From: Serratia marcescens
GTDB lineage: Bacteria > Pseudomonadota > Gammaproteobacteria > Enterobacterales > Enterobacteriaceae
Length of the DNA: 64,000 bases
NCBI RefSeq assembly: GCF_006715005.1
Contig: NZ_VFMJ01000001.1
Coordinates: 4,650,001-4,714,000 of the forward strand
Direction of reading: 5' to 3'
The notes under the pieces are model-generated. The model saw only the letters and a list, made by a program, of their open reading frames with translations. It ran no database searches and was not told where the DNA came from. A program made the position numbers and the translations under genes. This document shows, in pieces, positions 48,556 through 57,116 of this stretch (the first letter of the stretch is position 1; each line of letters starts with the position of its first letter).

Positions 48556-49250
48556 GTTGCAGATACCATCAAATAACCACGGCCACGCAGGGTTTTGAAC
48601 CACGGATGCCCGTCTTTGCGATCCGGCAGCTTACGCCGCAGGTTGGAGATGTGCATGTCGATAGCGCGATCGAACGGAGTCAGGCGTTTGCCCAGCACTT
48701 CCTGGCTCAGCAGTTCGCGCGATACCACCTGGCCGAGGTGCTGCGCCAGCAGGTAAAGCAGGGTGAACTCGGTGCCGGTCAGATCCAGCACCTGGCCGTC
48801 GAAGCTGGCCTCCTGGCGGCCGGGATTCAACTGCAGGCCATCGACGTCCAGCGTCGGGGCGCCGCTATCGACCTGCTGCTGCTGTTCGCTCCAGTTGGAA
48901 CGGCGCAGAATGGCGCGAATGCGCGCGACCAGCTCGCGATCGTTGAAGGGTTTCGGCAGGTAATCATCGGCGCCCAGCTCCAGACCCAGCACGCGGTCCA
49001 GTTCGCTGCCGCGCGCGGTCAGCATGATGACCGGTGTCTGGTGATGTTGGCGCAGTTCTTTCAGCGTATCGATGCCGTTTTTCTTCGGCATCATGATGTC
49101 GAGCAGCAGCAGATCGACGGAGCTGTCCAGCAGCGACAACGCCTGCTCGCCATCGTGCGCGACGACGATATTAAAGCCTTCCATTTCAAGCAATTCTTTT
49201 AACAGCGAGGTCAACTCGCGGTCGTCGTCAACTAACAGAATCTTGTTCAT
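48552..49250 (-). CDS. cpxR: Envelope stress response regulator CpxR
   Basis: OmpR-type transcription factor phosphorylated by CpxA. The 232-residue product has the receiver domain with D8-D9 pocket (LVDDDRE), phospho-acceptor D51 (LLLLDIMMPKKNG), switch Thr/Lys (MLTARG, PKPF) and a winged-helix domain ending RGRGYLMV. It diverges from cpxP; a perfect CpxR box lies between them and probably autoregulates both sides. Confidence 0.98.
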   Translation of the reverse strand: MNKILLVDDDRELTSLLKELLEMEGFNIVVAHDGEQALSLLDSSVDLLLLDIMMPKKNGIDTLKELRQHHQTPVIMLTARGSELDRVLGLELGADDYLPKPFNDRELVARIRAILRRSNWSEQQQQVDSGAPTLDVDGLQLNPGRQEASFDGQVLDLTGTEFTLLYLLAQHLGQVVSRELLSQEVLGKRLTPFDRAIDMHISNLRRKLPDRKDGHPWFKTLRGRGYLMVSAT

Positions 49251-49303
49251 TATGATTTACCTCCAGACGCAAAATACGTCATCAACTGTTGCCATTCCAT
49301 GAC

Positions 49304-49318
49304 TTTACGTAGTTTTAC
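49304..49318. promoter_or_regulatory. CpxR box in the cpxR-cpxP region
   Basis: On the minus strand GTAAA-N5-GTAAA matches the CpxR consensus exactly. It lies 53 bp from cpxR and 80 bp from cpxP, just upstream of a TACACT -10-like hexamer (49350-49355) for cpxP. Confidence 0.85.
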
Positions 49319-49398
49319 ATGCACTGACGCAGGTTTTCAGGTGTAGCGGTACACTGCTCCTCGTTGATTCGCAAAGTGAGAAAGCTTGAGGAGTTGAA

Positions 49399-49878
49399 AT
49401 GCGTAAGGTGACCGCATTAGTTATGGCATCACTGCTGGCAATTGGTTCGACCGCTGCCTTCGCTGCCGACACTATACCGGACACAGCCCAACCTCCCGGC
49501 AACGACGCGATGACCCGAATACCCGGCCAGCACCATATGTTCGACGGTGTCAGCCTCAGCGAACAGCAGCGCCAGCAAATGCGCGATTTGATGCGCCAGG
49601 CCCGGCACGATCTGCCTGGTGTCAATGTAGCTGAAATGGAAGCCATGCATAAACTGGTGACCGCAGAGAAATTTGACGAAGCCGCCGTGTATGCACAGGC
49701 GGAAAAGATGGCCCAGCAGCAGGTCAAGCGCCAGGTCGAAATGGCCCGGGTGCGCAACCAAATGTATAACCTGCTGACGCCAGAGCAAAAAAGTGTTTTA
49801 GACCAGAAACATCAGCAGCGTATGCAGCAGATGGAGCAACAAATTTCTGGTTTGCAGCAAGCTTCTGCCCAGAAGTGA
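49399..49878 (+). CDS. cpxP: Periplasmic Cpx inhibitor CpxP
   Basis: Periplasmic adaptor that damps CpxA and helps DegP remove misfolded proteins. The 159-residue product has a signal peptide ([22 protein letters not shown]) and two LTxxQ-type repeats, [17 protein letters not shown] near residue 50 and [17 protein letters not shown] near 127, typical of the CpxP/Spy fold. Its 3' UTR contains the small RNA CpxQ. Strong induction by CpxR is expected from the box upstream. Confidence 0.95.
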   Translation: MRKVTALVMASLLAIGSTAAFAADTIPDTAQPPGNDAMTRIPGQHHMFDGVSLSEQQRQQMRDLMRQARHDLPGVNVAEMEAMHKLVTAEKFDEAAVYAQAEKMAQQQVKRQVEMARVRNQMYNLLTPEQKSVLDQKHQQRMQQMEQQISGLQQASAQK

Positions 49879-49901
49879 AGTACGACTGAGTAGTCCCCTG
49901 T

Positions 49902-49959
49902 TTTTCCTTGCCATAGACACCATCCCTGTCTTCCCCGCCATGATGGCGGGGTTTTTTTT
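49902..49959 (+). ncRNA. cpxQ: Small RNA CpxQ from the cpxP 3' UTR
   Basis: The segment after the cpxP stop reads TTTTCCTTGCCATAGACACC then ATCCCTGTCTTCCCC, which matches E. coli CpxQ as I remember it almost base for base, including its single-stranded seed regions, and ends in an 8-bp stem (CCCCGCCA-TGA-TGGCGGGG) with eight Ts. In E. coli CpxQ is released by RNase E and represses envelope mRNAs with Hfq. The exact processed 5' end is inferred from that homology. Confidence 0.88.
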
Positions 49960-50009
49960 ATCCGACATTTCGCTATATTGAGCGCCACACCTTTTGACCG
50001 GGGGCTCTT

Positions 50010-50912
50010 ATGGAACAGCGCTATGCACGCCTGGTGAAGTCCGCTGCGTTGGCCGCTACCGCGCTGGCATCGTCGCTGCTGTTGATCAAAATCGTCGCCT
50101 GGTACCACACCGGTTCGGTCAGCCTGCTGGCGGCGCTGGTGGATTCGCTGGTCGATATCGCCGCCTCGCTGACCAACCTTCTGGTGGTGCGCTATTCGCT
50201 GCAGCCGGCCGATGCCGAGCACACCTTCGGCCACGGCAAAGCGGAGTCGCTGGCGGCGCTGGCGCAAAGCATGTTTATTTCCGGCTCCGCCCTGTTTCTG
50301 TTTCTCACCGGCTTCCAGCATCTGTATGCGCCGCAAACGCTGCGGGATCCCGGTATTGGGATCGTCGTGACGGTGATCGCGTTGGCCAGCACCCTGATTC
50401 TGGTTACCTATCAACGCTGGGTGGTCAGAAAAACCCGCAGCCAGGCCGTGCGCGCAGATATGCTGCATTATCAGTCAGATGTCATGATGAATGGTGCTAT
50501 TCTTATCGCTCTTGGGCTAAGCTGGTACGGCTTCCACCGGGCAGATGCGCTGTTCGCGCTGGGCATCGGCGTATACATCCTCTATAGCGCGCTGCGCATG
50601 GGCTACGAAGCGGTGCAGTCGCTGCTGGATCGGGCGTTGCCGGATGACGAACGCCAGGCGATTATTGAGGTGGTTTCTTCCTGGCCCGGGGTGAAAGGCG
50701 CGCACGATCTGCGCACGCGGCAGTCGGGGCCGACGCGTTTCATCCAGCTGCATCTGGAGATGGAAGACACGCTGCCGCTGCGTGAGGCGCATCGGTTGGC
50801 CGATCAGGTGGAACAGGCGTTGCGACACCGTTTTGCGGGGGCGGACGTCATCATTCACCTGGATCCGTGCTCCGTGGTGCCACCGGGTAGGCAGGGGCAT
50901 TGGGAGCTATAA
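50010..50912 (+). CDS. fieF: Cation efflux pump FieF (YiiP)
   Basis: Cation diffusion facilitator exporting Fe(II) and Zn(II) in exchange for protons. The 300-residue product has six transmembrane helices; the transport-site residues are seen as D-x3-D in [10 protein letters not shown] near 45-49 and H-x3-D in [10 protein letters not shown] near 153-157. The C-terminal cytoplasmic domain (about 210-300) keeps the zinc-dimer residues around [11 protein letters not shown] and [10 protein letters not shown]. Confidence 0.96.
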   Translation: MEQRYARLVKSAALAATALASSLLLIKIVAWYHTGSVSLLAALVDSLVDIAASLTNLLVVRYSLQPADAEHTFGHGKAESLAALAQSMFISGSALFLFLTGFQHLYAPQTLRDPGIGIVVTVIALASTLILVTYQRWVVRKTRSQAVRADMLHYQSDVMMNGAILIALGLSWYGFHRADALFALGIGVYILYSALRMGYEAVQSLLDRALPDDERQAIIEVVSSWPGVKGAHDLRTRQSGPTRFIQLHLEMEDTLPLREAHRLADQVEQALRHRFAGADVIIHLDPCSVVPPGRQGHWEL

Positions 50913-51001
50913 TCAGATAGAGGCATAGCGCGAAGTATTATCATGAATATCTGAGTTAGCTCAGCGTGCCATGCGGTGTTTTTACCGTTATATTGCGTGA
51001 C

Positions 51002-51015
51002 TTGAATCAATTCAG
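51002..51015. promoter_or_regulatory. Candidate Cra operator of pfkA
   Basis: Read on the minus strand CTGAATTGATTCAA differs from the Cra (FruR) consensus CTGAAWCGWTTCA by one base. It covers the -35 area of the putative pfkA promoter. E. coli pfkA is Cra-repressed; control here is inferred. Confidence 0.5.
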
Positions 51016-51026
51016 CTGGGTGTTTT

Positions 51027-51035
51027 TGATATAAT
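51027..51035 (+). promoter_or_regulatory. Extended -10 promoter element of pfkA
   Basis: TGATATAAT is a consensus extended -10 about 110 bases upstream of the pfkA ATG; the -35 at standard spacing is poor. Confidence 0.6.
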
Positions 51036-51143
51036 ATCCAGCAATAAGCCGTAAAGCTGGTTTTCTGCAGCCGGAGAGGTTTCAAGACGATCGGCGGAGA
51101 CAGAATTCTTAAGAAATTGCATCTACACAGTTCAGAGGTAGTC

Positions 51144-52106
51144 ATGATCAAGAAAATCGGTGTACTGACGAGCGGCGGTGATTCGCCGGGTATGAACGCT
51201 GCAATCCGCGGCGTTGTGCGTTCTGCGCTTTCAGAAGGTCTGGAAGTTTTTGGTATTTACGATGGCTACCTTGGCTTGTACGAAGATCGCATGGAGCAGC
51301 TGGACCGCTATAGCGTGTCCGACATGATCAACCGCGGCGGCACCTTCCTGGGCTCGGCCCGCTTCCCGGAGTTCAGGGATGAAAACGTGCGCGCCAAGGC
51401 GATTGAAAACCTGAAGAATCGCGGCATCGACGCGCTGGTGGTGATCGGCGGCGACGGTTCCTACATGGGCGCCAAACGCCTGACGGAAGAAGGCTTCCCG
51501 TGCATCGGTCTGCCGGGCACCATCGATAACGACGTTGCCGGTACCGACTACACCATCGGTTATTTCACCGCGCTGGAAACCGTGGTGGAAGCGATCGACC
51601 GCCTGCGCGATACCTCCTCTTCGCACCAGCGTATCTCCATCGTGGAAGTGATGGGCCGTTATTGCGGCGATCTGACGCTGGCGGCGGCGATTGCCGGCGG
51701 CTGCGAATTCATCGTGCTGCCTGAAATCGAATTCAACCGCGAAGATCTGGTGTGCGAAATCAAGGCCGGTATCGCCAAGGGTAAAAAACACGCCATCGTG
51801 GCGATCACCGAGCACATCTGCGATATCGATGAGCTGGCGCGCCACATCGAGCAGGAAACCAAGCGTGAAACTCGCGCTACCGTGTTGGGCCACATTCAAC
51901 GCGGCGGTTCGCCGGTTGCCTACGACCGCATCCTGGCCTCGCGCATGGGCGCCTACGCCATCGAGCTTCTGCTGCAGGGCTACGGCGGCCGCTGCGTCGG
52001 TATCCAGAACGAAAAAATGGTGCATCACGACATCATCGACGCGATCGAAAACATGAAGCGTCCGTTCAAGGGCGACTGGCTGGAAACGGCGAAAAAACTG
52101 TACTGA
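51144..52106 (+). CDS. pfkA: 6-phosphofructokinase I
   Basis: Main glycolytic phosphofructokinase, allosterically inhibited by phosphoenolpyruvate and activated by ADP. The 320-residue product equals E. coli Pfk[18 protein letters not shown] near residue 8, GGDGSYMGA near 102, catalytic Asp in [14 protein letters not shown] near 127, and [20 protein letters not shown]. The start follows TTCAGAGGTAGTC; an ATG 9 codons upstream is rejected. Confidence 0.98.
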   Translation: MIKKIGVLTSGGDSPGMNAAIRGVVRSALSEGLEVFGIYDGYLGLYEDRMEQLDRYSVSDMINRGGTFLGSARFPEFRDENVRAKAIENLKNRGIDALVVIGGDGSYMGAKRLTEEGFPCIGLPGTIDNDVAGTDYTIGYFTALETVVEAIDRLRDTSSSHQRISIVEVMGRYCGDLTLAAAIAGGCEFIVLPEIEFNREDLVCEIKAGIAKGKKHAIVAITEHICDIDELARHIEQETKRETRATVLGHIQRGGSPVAYDRILASRMGAYAIELLLQGYGGRCVGIQNEKMVHHDIIDAIENMKRPFKGDWLETAKKLY

Positions 52107-52130
52107 TATGCCGCTCACCGCACGACAGAA

Positions 52131-52156
52131 AAGCCTCCGCTTGCGGGGGCTTTTTT
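52131..52156 (+). terminator. Intrinsic terminator of pfkA
   Basis: AAGCCTCCGC-TT-GCGGGGGCTT stem with one wobble and a T6 tract, 24 bases after the pfkA stop. Confidence 0.88.
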
Positions 52157-52292
52157 ATGCCCGTCGGCGATATATTCCGGAATCATCTATCCCAAAATTT
52201 TTTATTCTTTAATTGCCGGGAAAGTTTCTGGCAGGCTCTGATGCTAAATCAACCGATTGAGGTTGCGCTTAATTTTCTGGGAGAGCCTGTCG

Positions 52293-53282
52293 ATGCGTAA
52301 ATGGGGTGTTGGTCTGACATTGGTGCTGTTGGCGTCCGGCGCCATGGCGAAGGATATTCAATTGCTGAACGTGTCCTACGATCCGACGCGTGAGTTCTAT
52401 CAGGCTTACAACACGGCATTCAGCAAGCACTATCAGGCGGAAACCGGCGACAAGGTGACGGTGCGCCAGTCGCATGGCGGCTCCGGCAAACAGGCGACCT
52501 CGGTGATCAACGGTATCGAGGCCGACGTGGTGACGCTGGCGTTGGCCTATGACGTCGACGCCATCGCCGAACGCGGGCGTATCGAGAAAGACTGGATCAA
52601 ACGCCTGCCGGACAACTCGGCGCCTTACACCTCGACCATCGTCTTCCTGGTGCGTAAAGGCAACCCGAAACAAATTCACGACTGGCCCGATCTGCTCAAG
52701 CCGGGTGTGTCGGTGATCACTCCGAACCCGAAAACCTCCGGCGGTGCCCGCTGGAACTACCTGGCCGCCTGGGGCTACGCGTTGCACCACAACAACAACG
52801 ATAAGGCCAAGGCGCAGGAGTTCGTCAAAAACCTGTACAAGAACGTCGAAGTGCTGGATTCCGGCGCGCGCGGCTCGACCAACACCTTCGTTGAGCGCGG
52901 CATCGGCGACGTGCTGATCGCTTGGGAAAACGAAGCGTTGCTGGCGGAGAAAGAGCTGGGCAAAGACAAGTTCGAGATTATCACCCCGAGTGAATCGATC
53001 CTGGCCGAACCGACGGTGTCGGTAGTGGATAAGGTGGTCGATAAACGCGGTACCCGCGATGTGGCGACCGCCTACCTGAAGTATCTGTATTCACCGGAAG
53101 GGCAGACCATCGCGGCACAGCACTATTACCGTCCGCGCGATACGGCGGTGGCGGCCAAGTTTGCCGGGCAGTTCCCGCAGCTGAAGCTGTTCACCGTGGA
53201 TGACACCTTCGGCGGCTGGACCGAAGCGCAGAAGGTGCACTTCGCCACCGGCGGCGTGTTCGATGAGATCAGCAAACGCTGA
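52293..53282 (+). CDS. sbp: Periplasmic sulfate-binding protein Sbp
   Basis: Binds sulfate for the CysUWA transporter. The 329-residue product equals E. coli Sbp, with a signal peptide ([19 protein letters not shown]) cleaved before [15 protein letters not shown]. Sulfate-ligand regions [26 protein letters not shown] and [10 protein letters not shown] are intact. The start at 52293 is preceded by GGGAGAGCCTGTCG; an in-frame ATG 12 codons upstream is ignored. No transporter genes are adjacent, as in E. coli. Confidence 0.97.
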   Translation: MRKWGVGLTLVLLASGAMAKDIQLLNVSYDPTREFYQAYNTAFSKHYQAETGDKVTVRQSHGGSGKQATSVINGIEADVVTLALAYDVDAIAERGRIEKDWIKRLPDNSAPYTSTIVFLVRKGNPKQIHDWPDLLKPGVSVITPNPKTSGGARWNYLAAWGYALHHNNNDKAKAQEFVKNLYKNVEVLDSGARGSTNTFVERGIGDVLIAWENEALLAEKELGKDKFEIITPSESILAEPTVSVVDKVVDKRGTRDVATAYLKYLYSPEGQTIAAQHYYRPRDTAVAAKFAGQFPQLKLFTVDDTFGGWTEAQKVHFATGGVFDEISKR

Positions 53283-53300
53283 TGCTGGCTGAGCGGCAAT

Positions 53301-53329
53301 AAAAAACCCCGGCTTGCCGGGGTTTTTTT
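53301..53329. terminator. Bidirectional terminator, sbp / tpiA
   Basis: CCCCGGC-TT-GCCGGGG flanked by AAAAAA and TTTTTTT, between converging stops. Confidence 0.93.
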
Positions 53330-53347
53330 ATGACAAGCCTAAGACAA

Positions 53348-54115
53348 TCAGGCTTTTTTCGCTGCGGCAGCGGCTTTGACGATCACGGCGAAAGCGTCTG
53401 CTTTCAGCGAAGCGCCGCCAACCAGCGCGCCGTCGATGTCCGGCTGAGAGAACAGCTCTGCGGCGTTCTTGTCGTTCACCGAACCGCCGTACTGGATGAT
53501 GATTTCAGCGGCAACCGCGGCATCGTGTTTGGCGATGTGGTCACGGATAAATTTGTGCACGGCCTGCGCCTGCGCAGGGGTAGCGGACTTGCCGGTACCG
53601 ATGGCCCAGACCGGCTCATAGGCGATCACGGTGCCTTTCATCGCCGGTGCGCCCAGCGTTTTCAGCACGGCGTCGATCTGGCGCGCGCACACTTCTTCAG
53701 TTTTGCCCGCGGCGTTTTCCGCTTCGGTTTCACCGATGCACAGCACCGGGATCAGGCCGGCTTCTTTCAGCACGGCGAATTTCTCGGCGATCACTTCGTC
53801 GCTTTCTTTGTGGTAGGTGCGACGCTCAGAGTGGCCAATGATGATGTACTGGGCGCCGACGTCTTTCAGCATGTTGGCGGAAACTTCACCGGTGAAGGCG
53901 CCGGACAGGTTAACGTCCACGTTCTGCGCGCCCAGCGCGATGCGGCTGCCGGCCAGCGCGTGCTTGGCCTGATCCAGATACATCACCGGCGGGGCGATGG
54001 CGACGCCACAGCCGTCAACGCTGCTCAGCTCATTGCGCAGACCGGCGATCAGTTCGTTGACCATGTGAGTGCTGCCGTTAAGCTTCCAGTTACCCATAAC
54101 TAATGGATGACGCAT
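53348..54115 (-). CDS. tpiA: Triose-phosphate isomerase
   Basis: Interconverts dihydroxyacetone phosphate and glyceraldehyde 3-phosphate. The 255-residue product has MGNWKLNGS with the catalytic Lys near residue 11, GHSERRTYH with His near 95, [11 protein letters not shown] with Glu near 167 and loop 6, and GGSVNDKN near 212. The start [14 protein letters not shown] follows TTGGAGG; an upstream ATG 14 codons out is rejected. A palindromic stem-loop lies in its leader. Confidence 0.98.
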   Translation of the reverse strand: MRHPLVMGNWKLNGSTHMVNELIAGLRNELSSVDGCGVAIAPPVMYLDQAKHALAGSRIALGAQNVDVNLSGAFTGEVSANMLKDVGAQYIIIGHSERRTYHKESDEVIAEKFAVLKEAGLIPVLCIGETEAENAAGKTEEVCARQIDAVLKTLGAPAMKGTVIAYEPVWAIGTGKSATPAQAQAVHKFIRDHIAKHDAAVAAEIIIQYGGSVNDKNAAELFSQPDIDGALVGGASLKADAFAVIVKAAAAAKKA

Positions 54116-54155
54116 GTTTTTTCCTCCAACTAGGGAACGCGAGAGTCGAAATGAC

Positions 54156-54174
54156 AACTGCCGGACCGGCAGTT
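54156..54174 (-). promoter_or_regulatory. Perfect palindrome in the tpiA leader
   Basis: Nine bases AACTGCCGG pair exactly with CCGGCAGTT around one central base, about 40 to 60 bases upstream of tpiA. A TATACT -10 on the minus strand (54187-54192) would put the stem at the very 5' end of the transcript. Possible mRNA-stabilising stem or operator. Confidence 0.55.
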
Positions 54175-54242
54175 TACCTGCCCAACAGTATAGAGATCAT
54201 TAAGCGCGAAGGCTTTGCTTTTCGTCATTAAATGCCGCGCCG

Positions 54243-54827
54243 TTACGGCTCGGAAAGCGCCAGCTTAATCGGTTCAACCGCGAAGGTTACGCCTTTATCG
54301 CCGTTGTCCGAAACGACATAGCGAATGGCGCCGACCTGCTGTTGGTAAAAGCGTGATCCTTTGCCTTTTTCCAGCAGGCTGTTCACCTTGTTCTGGCTCT
54401 GTTCCACCGTCAACGCCGGTTCGAACTGGCGCATCAGCGCCGCCATGTAGCTGATGGCGATGGCGCGCGCGGCTTTTTCTTCATTGGCCTGCTGCAGCGG
54501 CAGGTGAGTGATCTGCAACGTTTTGATTTTACCGGTGCCTTTCTCCAGCGCGGTGGAGGCATACAGGTTTTCGTTGAGTTTGCTGGCGGCGCGCGTCAGC
54601 AGCGGCGAATCGTCTTCGGTGGCGGGAATGGCGCGGAATTCGCCAATCGGCAGCTTTGGGTTGTCGCGATTGTATTTTTCGCGGAATTTGACCACCGTCA
54701 GATCGAACGTCGGCGCCCCGGCCAGCAGGTAAGGTGCGGCAGGCGTCGCATCGGCGGCCGGTGGATCGGCCCAGGCGCTGGCGGCCACCTGCAGGAGGCA
54801 GGCGATAACGAGGGTTTTTCTCAGCAT
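54243..54827 (-). CDS. yiiQ: DUF1454 periplasmic protein YiiQ
   Basis: Secreted protein of unknown function. From the ATG at 54827 the product has 194 residues with a signal peptide (MLRKTLVIACLLQVAASAWA). APYLLAGAPTFDLTVVKFRE, LTRAASKLNENLYASTALE and the end RYVVSDNGDKGVTFAVEPIK match E. coli YiiQ. Two further in-frame ATGs (54839, 54848) remain possible starts. It lies between tpiA and the DUF805 gene as in E. coli. Confidence 0.9.
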   Translation of the reverse strand: MLRKTLVIACLLQVAASAWADPPAADATPAAPYLLAGAPTFDLTVVKFREKYNRDNPKLPIGEFRAIPATEDDSPLLTRAASKLNENLYASTALEKGTGKIKTLQITHLPLQQANEEKAARAIAISYMAALMRQFEPALTVEQSQNKVNSLLEKGKGSRFYQQQVGAIRYVVSDNGDKGVTFAVEPIKLALSEP

Positions 54828-55026
54828 GGCGTATGGCATCAAGGACAAAGATGGCTCCGATTAAAGCGATAACCCGCGGGGCTTGTCAAAGATCCCACGC
54901 CATTATCGGTTCGCTGACGAGAAAGCTGTGCGGCGCGCCGCGTTATGCGAGGCGGAAAACTCGGCCCGGCAGCGCCTATGTTACACTGCGGCGCAGAATA
55001 TGGGCAGGCTTAGAGCGCAGGAATCG

Positions 55027-55446
55027 ATGACGTTACAACAGTGGTGTTTTTCTTTTAAGGGCCGCATCGGGCGGCGCGACTTCTGGATCTGGATGGGACT
55101 GTGGTTGGCGCTGATGGCGGCGGCGTTTACGCTGGCCAATTATCAGCTGATCGCCATCCAATCCATCGCCTTCTTTATCGTAGCGCTGCTGTGGCCGACG
55201 GCGGCGGTGCTGGTCAAGCGCCTGCACGATCGCAACAAGGCCGGCTGGTGGGCGCTGTTGCTGATCCTGGCATGGATGCTGGCGGCGGGGAACTGGCAGA
55301 TGCTGGCGCCGATCTGGCAATGGGGCGTCGGGCGTTTCATTCCGACGCTGATTATCGTGATGATGATGATCGATCTGGGCGCCTTCGTCGGCACGCCGGG
55401 GAGCAATCGGTTCGGCCCGGAAGCCGGGCCGGTGAAGTTCCGCTGA
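55027..55446 (+). CDS. DUF805 inner-membrane protein (YiiR-like)
   Basis: 139-residue protein with the DUF805 N-terminal motif LQQWCFSFKGRIGRRDFW and three to four hydrophobic helices, then VLVKRLHDRNKAGWWALL and the C-terminal GTPGSNRFGP motif characteristic of the family. Position after yiiQ and before fpr matches E. coli yiiR. A long in-frame extension to 54883 has no family match. Function is unknown. Confidence 0.88.
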   Translation: MTLQQWCFSFKGRIGRRDFWIWMGLWLALMAAAFTLANYQLIAIQSIAFFIVALLWPTAAVLVKRLHDRNKAGWWALLLILAWMLAAGNWQMLAPIWQWGVGRFIPTLIIVMMMIDLGAFVGTPGSNRFGPEAGPVKFR

Positions 55447-55457
55447 CCCTCGCCGGG

Positions 55458-56204
55458 TTACCAGTAGTGCTCGCTGGTGATGTGGCCCGGTTTGCGGCGC
55501 AGGTGTTTGCGCATTTGGCGGTGGTCTTTCAGCGTTTGCTGGGTGTCCCGCACCATTTGTGGGTTGCCGCACAGCATCACGTGGCTGGTTTCGGCGTCGA
55601 TGGTCAAGCCGGTCGCCGCTTCCAGCCGGCCGTCCTCGATCAGCGCCGGCACGCGGCCGGTCAGTGAGCCGGGCGTTTCTTCGCGGCTGACGACGGTCTG
55701 GATGCGCAGCTTGCCGTTGTAGCGTTGTTGCAGTTGCTGCATCAGCGGCAGGTAGCTCAGGTCACGTGCAAAGCGCGCGGCGTGCACCAGCACCAGGTTG
55801 TTAAAGCGCTCCAGTCCGATGCCCTGCTGCAGAATCGATAAATAGGGGCCGATGGCGGTGCCGGTCGCCAGCATCCACAGCGTGTCGCAGTCGGGCACCT
55901 CGTCCAGCACGAAGAAGCCGGCCGCTTCTTTGGTCACCATCACGTCCGAGCCTGGCCGCAGCTGATTGAGGCGCGGGCTCAGTTTGCCTTCCGGCACGGT
56001 GACCAGATAGAACTCCAGGTTGGCGTCATCGGGAGCATTGACGTAGGAGTAGGCGCGCTGCACCCGTTCGCCGTCGATCTCCAGCGCCAGTTTGGCGAAT
56101 TGCCCGGCGGTGAAAGGATCGATAGGGGCATTGACCACCAGGCTGAACAGCCCGTCGGTCCATTGTTTTACCTGCGTAACTTTGCCGTTTACCCATTCAG
56201 CCAT
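55458..56204 (-). CDS. fpr: Ferredoxin/flavodoxin-NADP+ reductase
   Basis: FAD enzyme passing electrons between NADPH and flavodoxin or ferredoxin, feeding radical enzymes and Fe-S assembly. The 248-residue product has the FAD motif RAYSYVN near residue 50, GTAIGPYLSIL (NADP-binding, near 115), LVHAARFARDLSYLPLMQQL, MLCGNPQMV near 210 and the C-terminal aromatic EHYW. It begins 3 bases after an HTH regulator gene, an arrangement not seen in E. coli, where fpr stands alone under SoxRS. Confidence 0.97.
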   Translation of the reverse strand: MAEWVNGKVTQVKQWTDGLFSLVVNAPIDPFTAGQFAKLALEIDGERVQRAYSYVNAPDDANLEFYLVTVPEGKLSPRLNQLRPGSDVMVTKEAAGFFVLDEVPDCDTLWMLATGTAIGPYLSILQQGIGLERFNNLVLVHAARFARDLSYLPLMQQLQQRYNGKLRIQTVVSREETPGSLTGRVPALIEDGRLEAATGLTIDAETSHVMLCGNPQMVRDTQQTLKDHRQMRKHLRRKPGHITSEHYW

Positions 56205-56207
56205 ACT

Positions 56208-56819
56208 CTAAAGCTCCCGTGGTCGAATCAAATAAGCACAATGTCGTGAGCCGGAAATGGCGTGCGCGGTGCGCTCTACCCGGTAGTCGTTGCCGAACAG
56301 GCGGTGAAACAGCTGCAGCTCGGAATTGCACAGGCTGCTGCAGCTGGAGCCGGCCACACCGACCGGACAGTGGTTTTCCACCAGCAGCGTACCGTGTGGA
56401 TGATCGAGCAATTCGGCCATGTAACCGTCGTGTTGCCGCAGGCGCACCAGGCGGGCTAACCGGTCCTGATGGCTGCGCTCGGCGGACAGCTCTTCGGCAT
56501 AACGCAGATAAAGCTGATCTTCGCGCGCGCTGAGCAACGGTTCCACCCCGGCGCCGCCAAACAGCTGCAGCGCGGATTCCCGCAGTCGCGCCTGATCGTC
56601 GGCGGCATAGGCATGCCCCCGTTCGGTCAGCGACCAGTAGCGCGTCGGGCGGCCGACCTTGCTGCGCGCTTCTTCGTAACAAACCAACTCACGTTTTTCC
56701 AGGGATTGCAGATGTTGTCGGATGCCCATCGGCGTGATGTCCAGACGCTCCGCCAGCATTTTGGCCGAGTGCGGGCCGAGAGCCTTTAACTGCAATAAAA
56801 TCAGCTCAGGTGTTTTCAT
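56208..56819 (-). CDS. HTH regulator with SufR-like cysteine motif, upstream of fpr
   Basis: 203-residue transcription factor. N-terminal winged HTH (about 5-70: LQLKALGPHSAKMLAERLDI then TPMGIRQHLQSLEKRELV, GRPTRYWSLTERG) of the ArsR/DeoR-like type. The C-terminal half has cysteines at 151, 160, 164 and 194 with H150; C151-x12-C164-x29-C194 is close to the Fe-S-binding pattern of SufR repressors, in a setting ENHCPVGVAG...LCNSEL...HCAYLI. Only 3 bases separate it from fpr, so the two are co-transcribed. I infer a redox or Fe-S sensor; ligand and targets are unknown. Confidence 0.82.
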   Translation of the reverse strand: MKTPELILLQLKALGPHSAKMLAERLDITPMGIRQHLQSLEKRELVCYEEARSKVGRPTRYWSLTERGHAYAADDQARLRESALQLFGGAGVEPLLSAREDQLYLRYAEELSAERSHQDRLARLVRLRQHDGYMAELLDHPHGTLLVENHCPVGVAGSSCSSLCNSELQLFHRLFGNDYRVERTAHAISGSRHCAYLIRPREL

Positions 56820-57116
56820 GAACCAAATCCCTATGGTGTTATTTTATTTCAAGTTGATGAAAATAATTATCGATTAAATGCTAAAGCCCGGCTACTGCAA
56901 GGGCGCTATTTTTAACTCCAAAGCGTTATACGTACAGTTTAATTTACGAGCCTGGTCGGGTTTGCTGCCAGTGTGACCTGGATCAATATCTGCCTGAAAC
57001 TCGCTAAAAAAATCAGATTTGATTAGTTTATGCCGCCATAGAGGGCTGCTCGCCGTTCTGGCTGCTGCAACGGCCATACCGGGACGCTGTGACGAGTTGA
57101 AACGTTAACGAAGATA

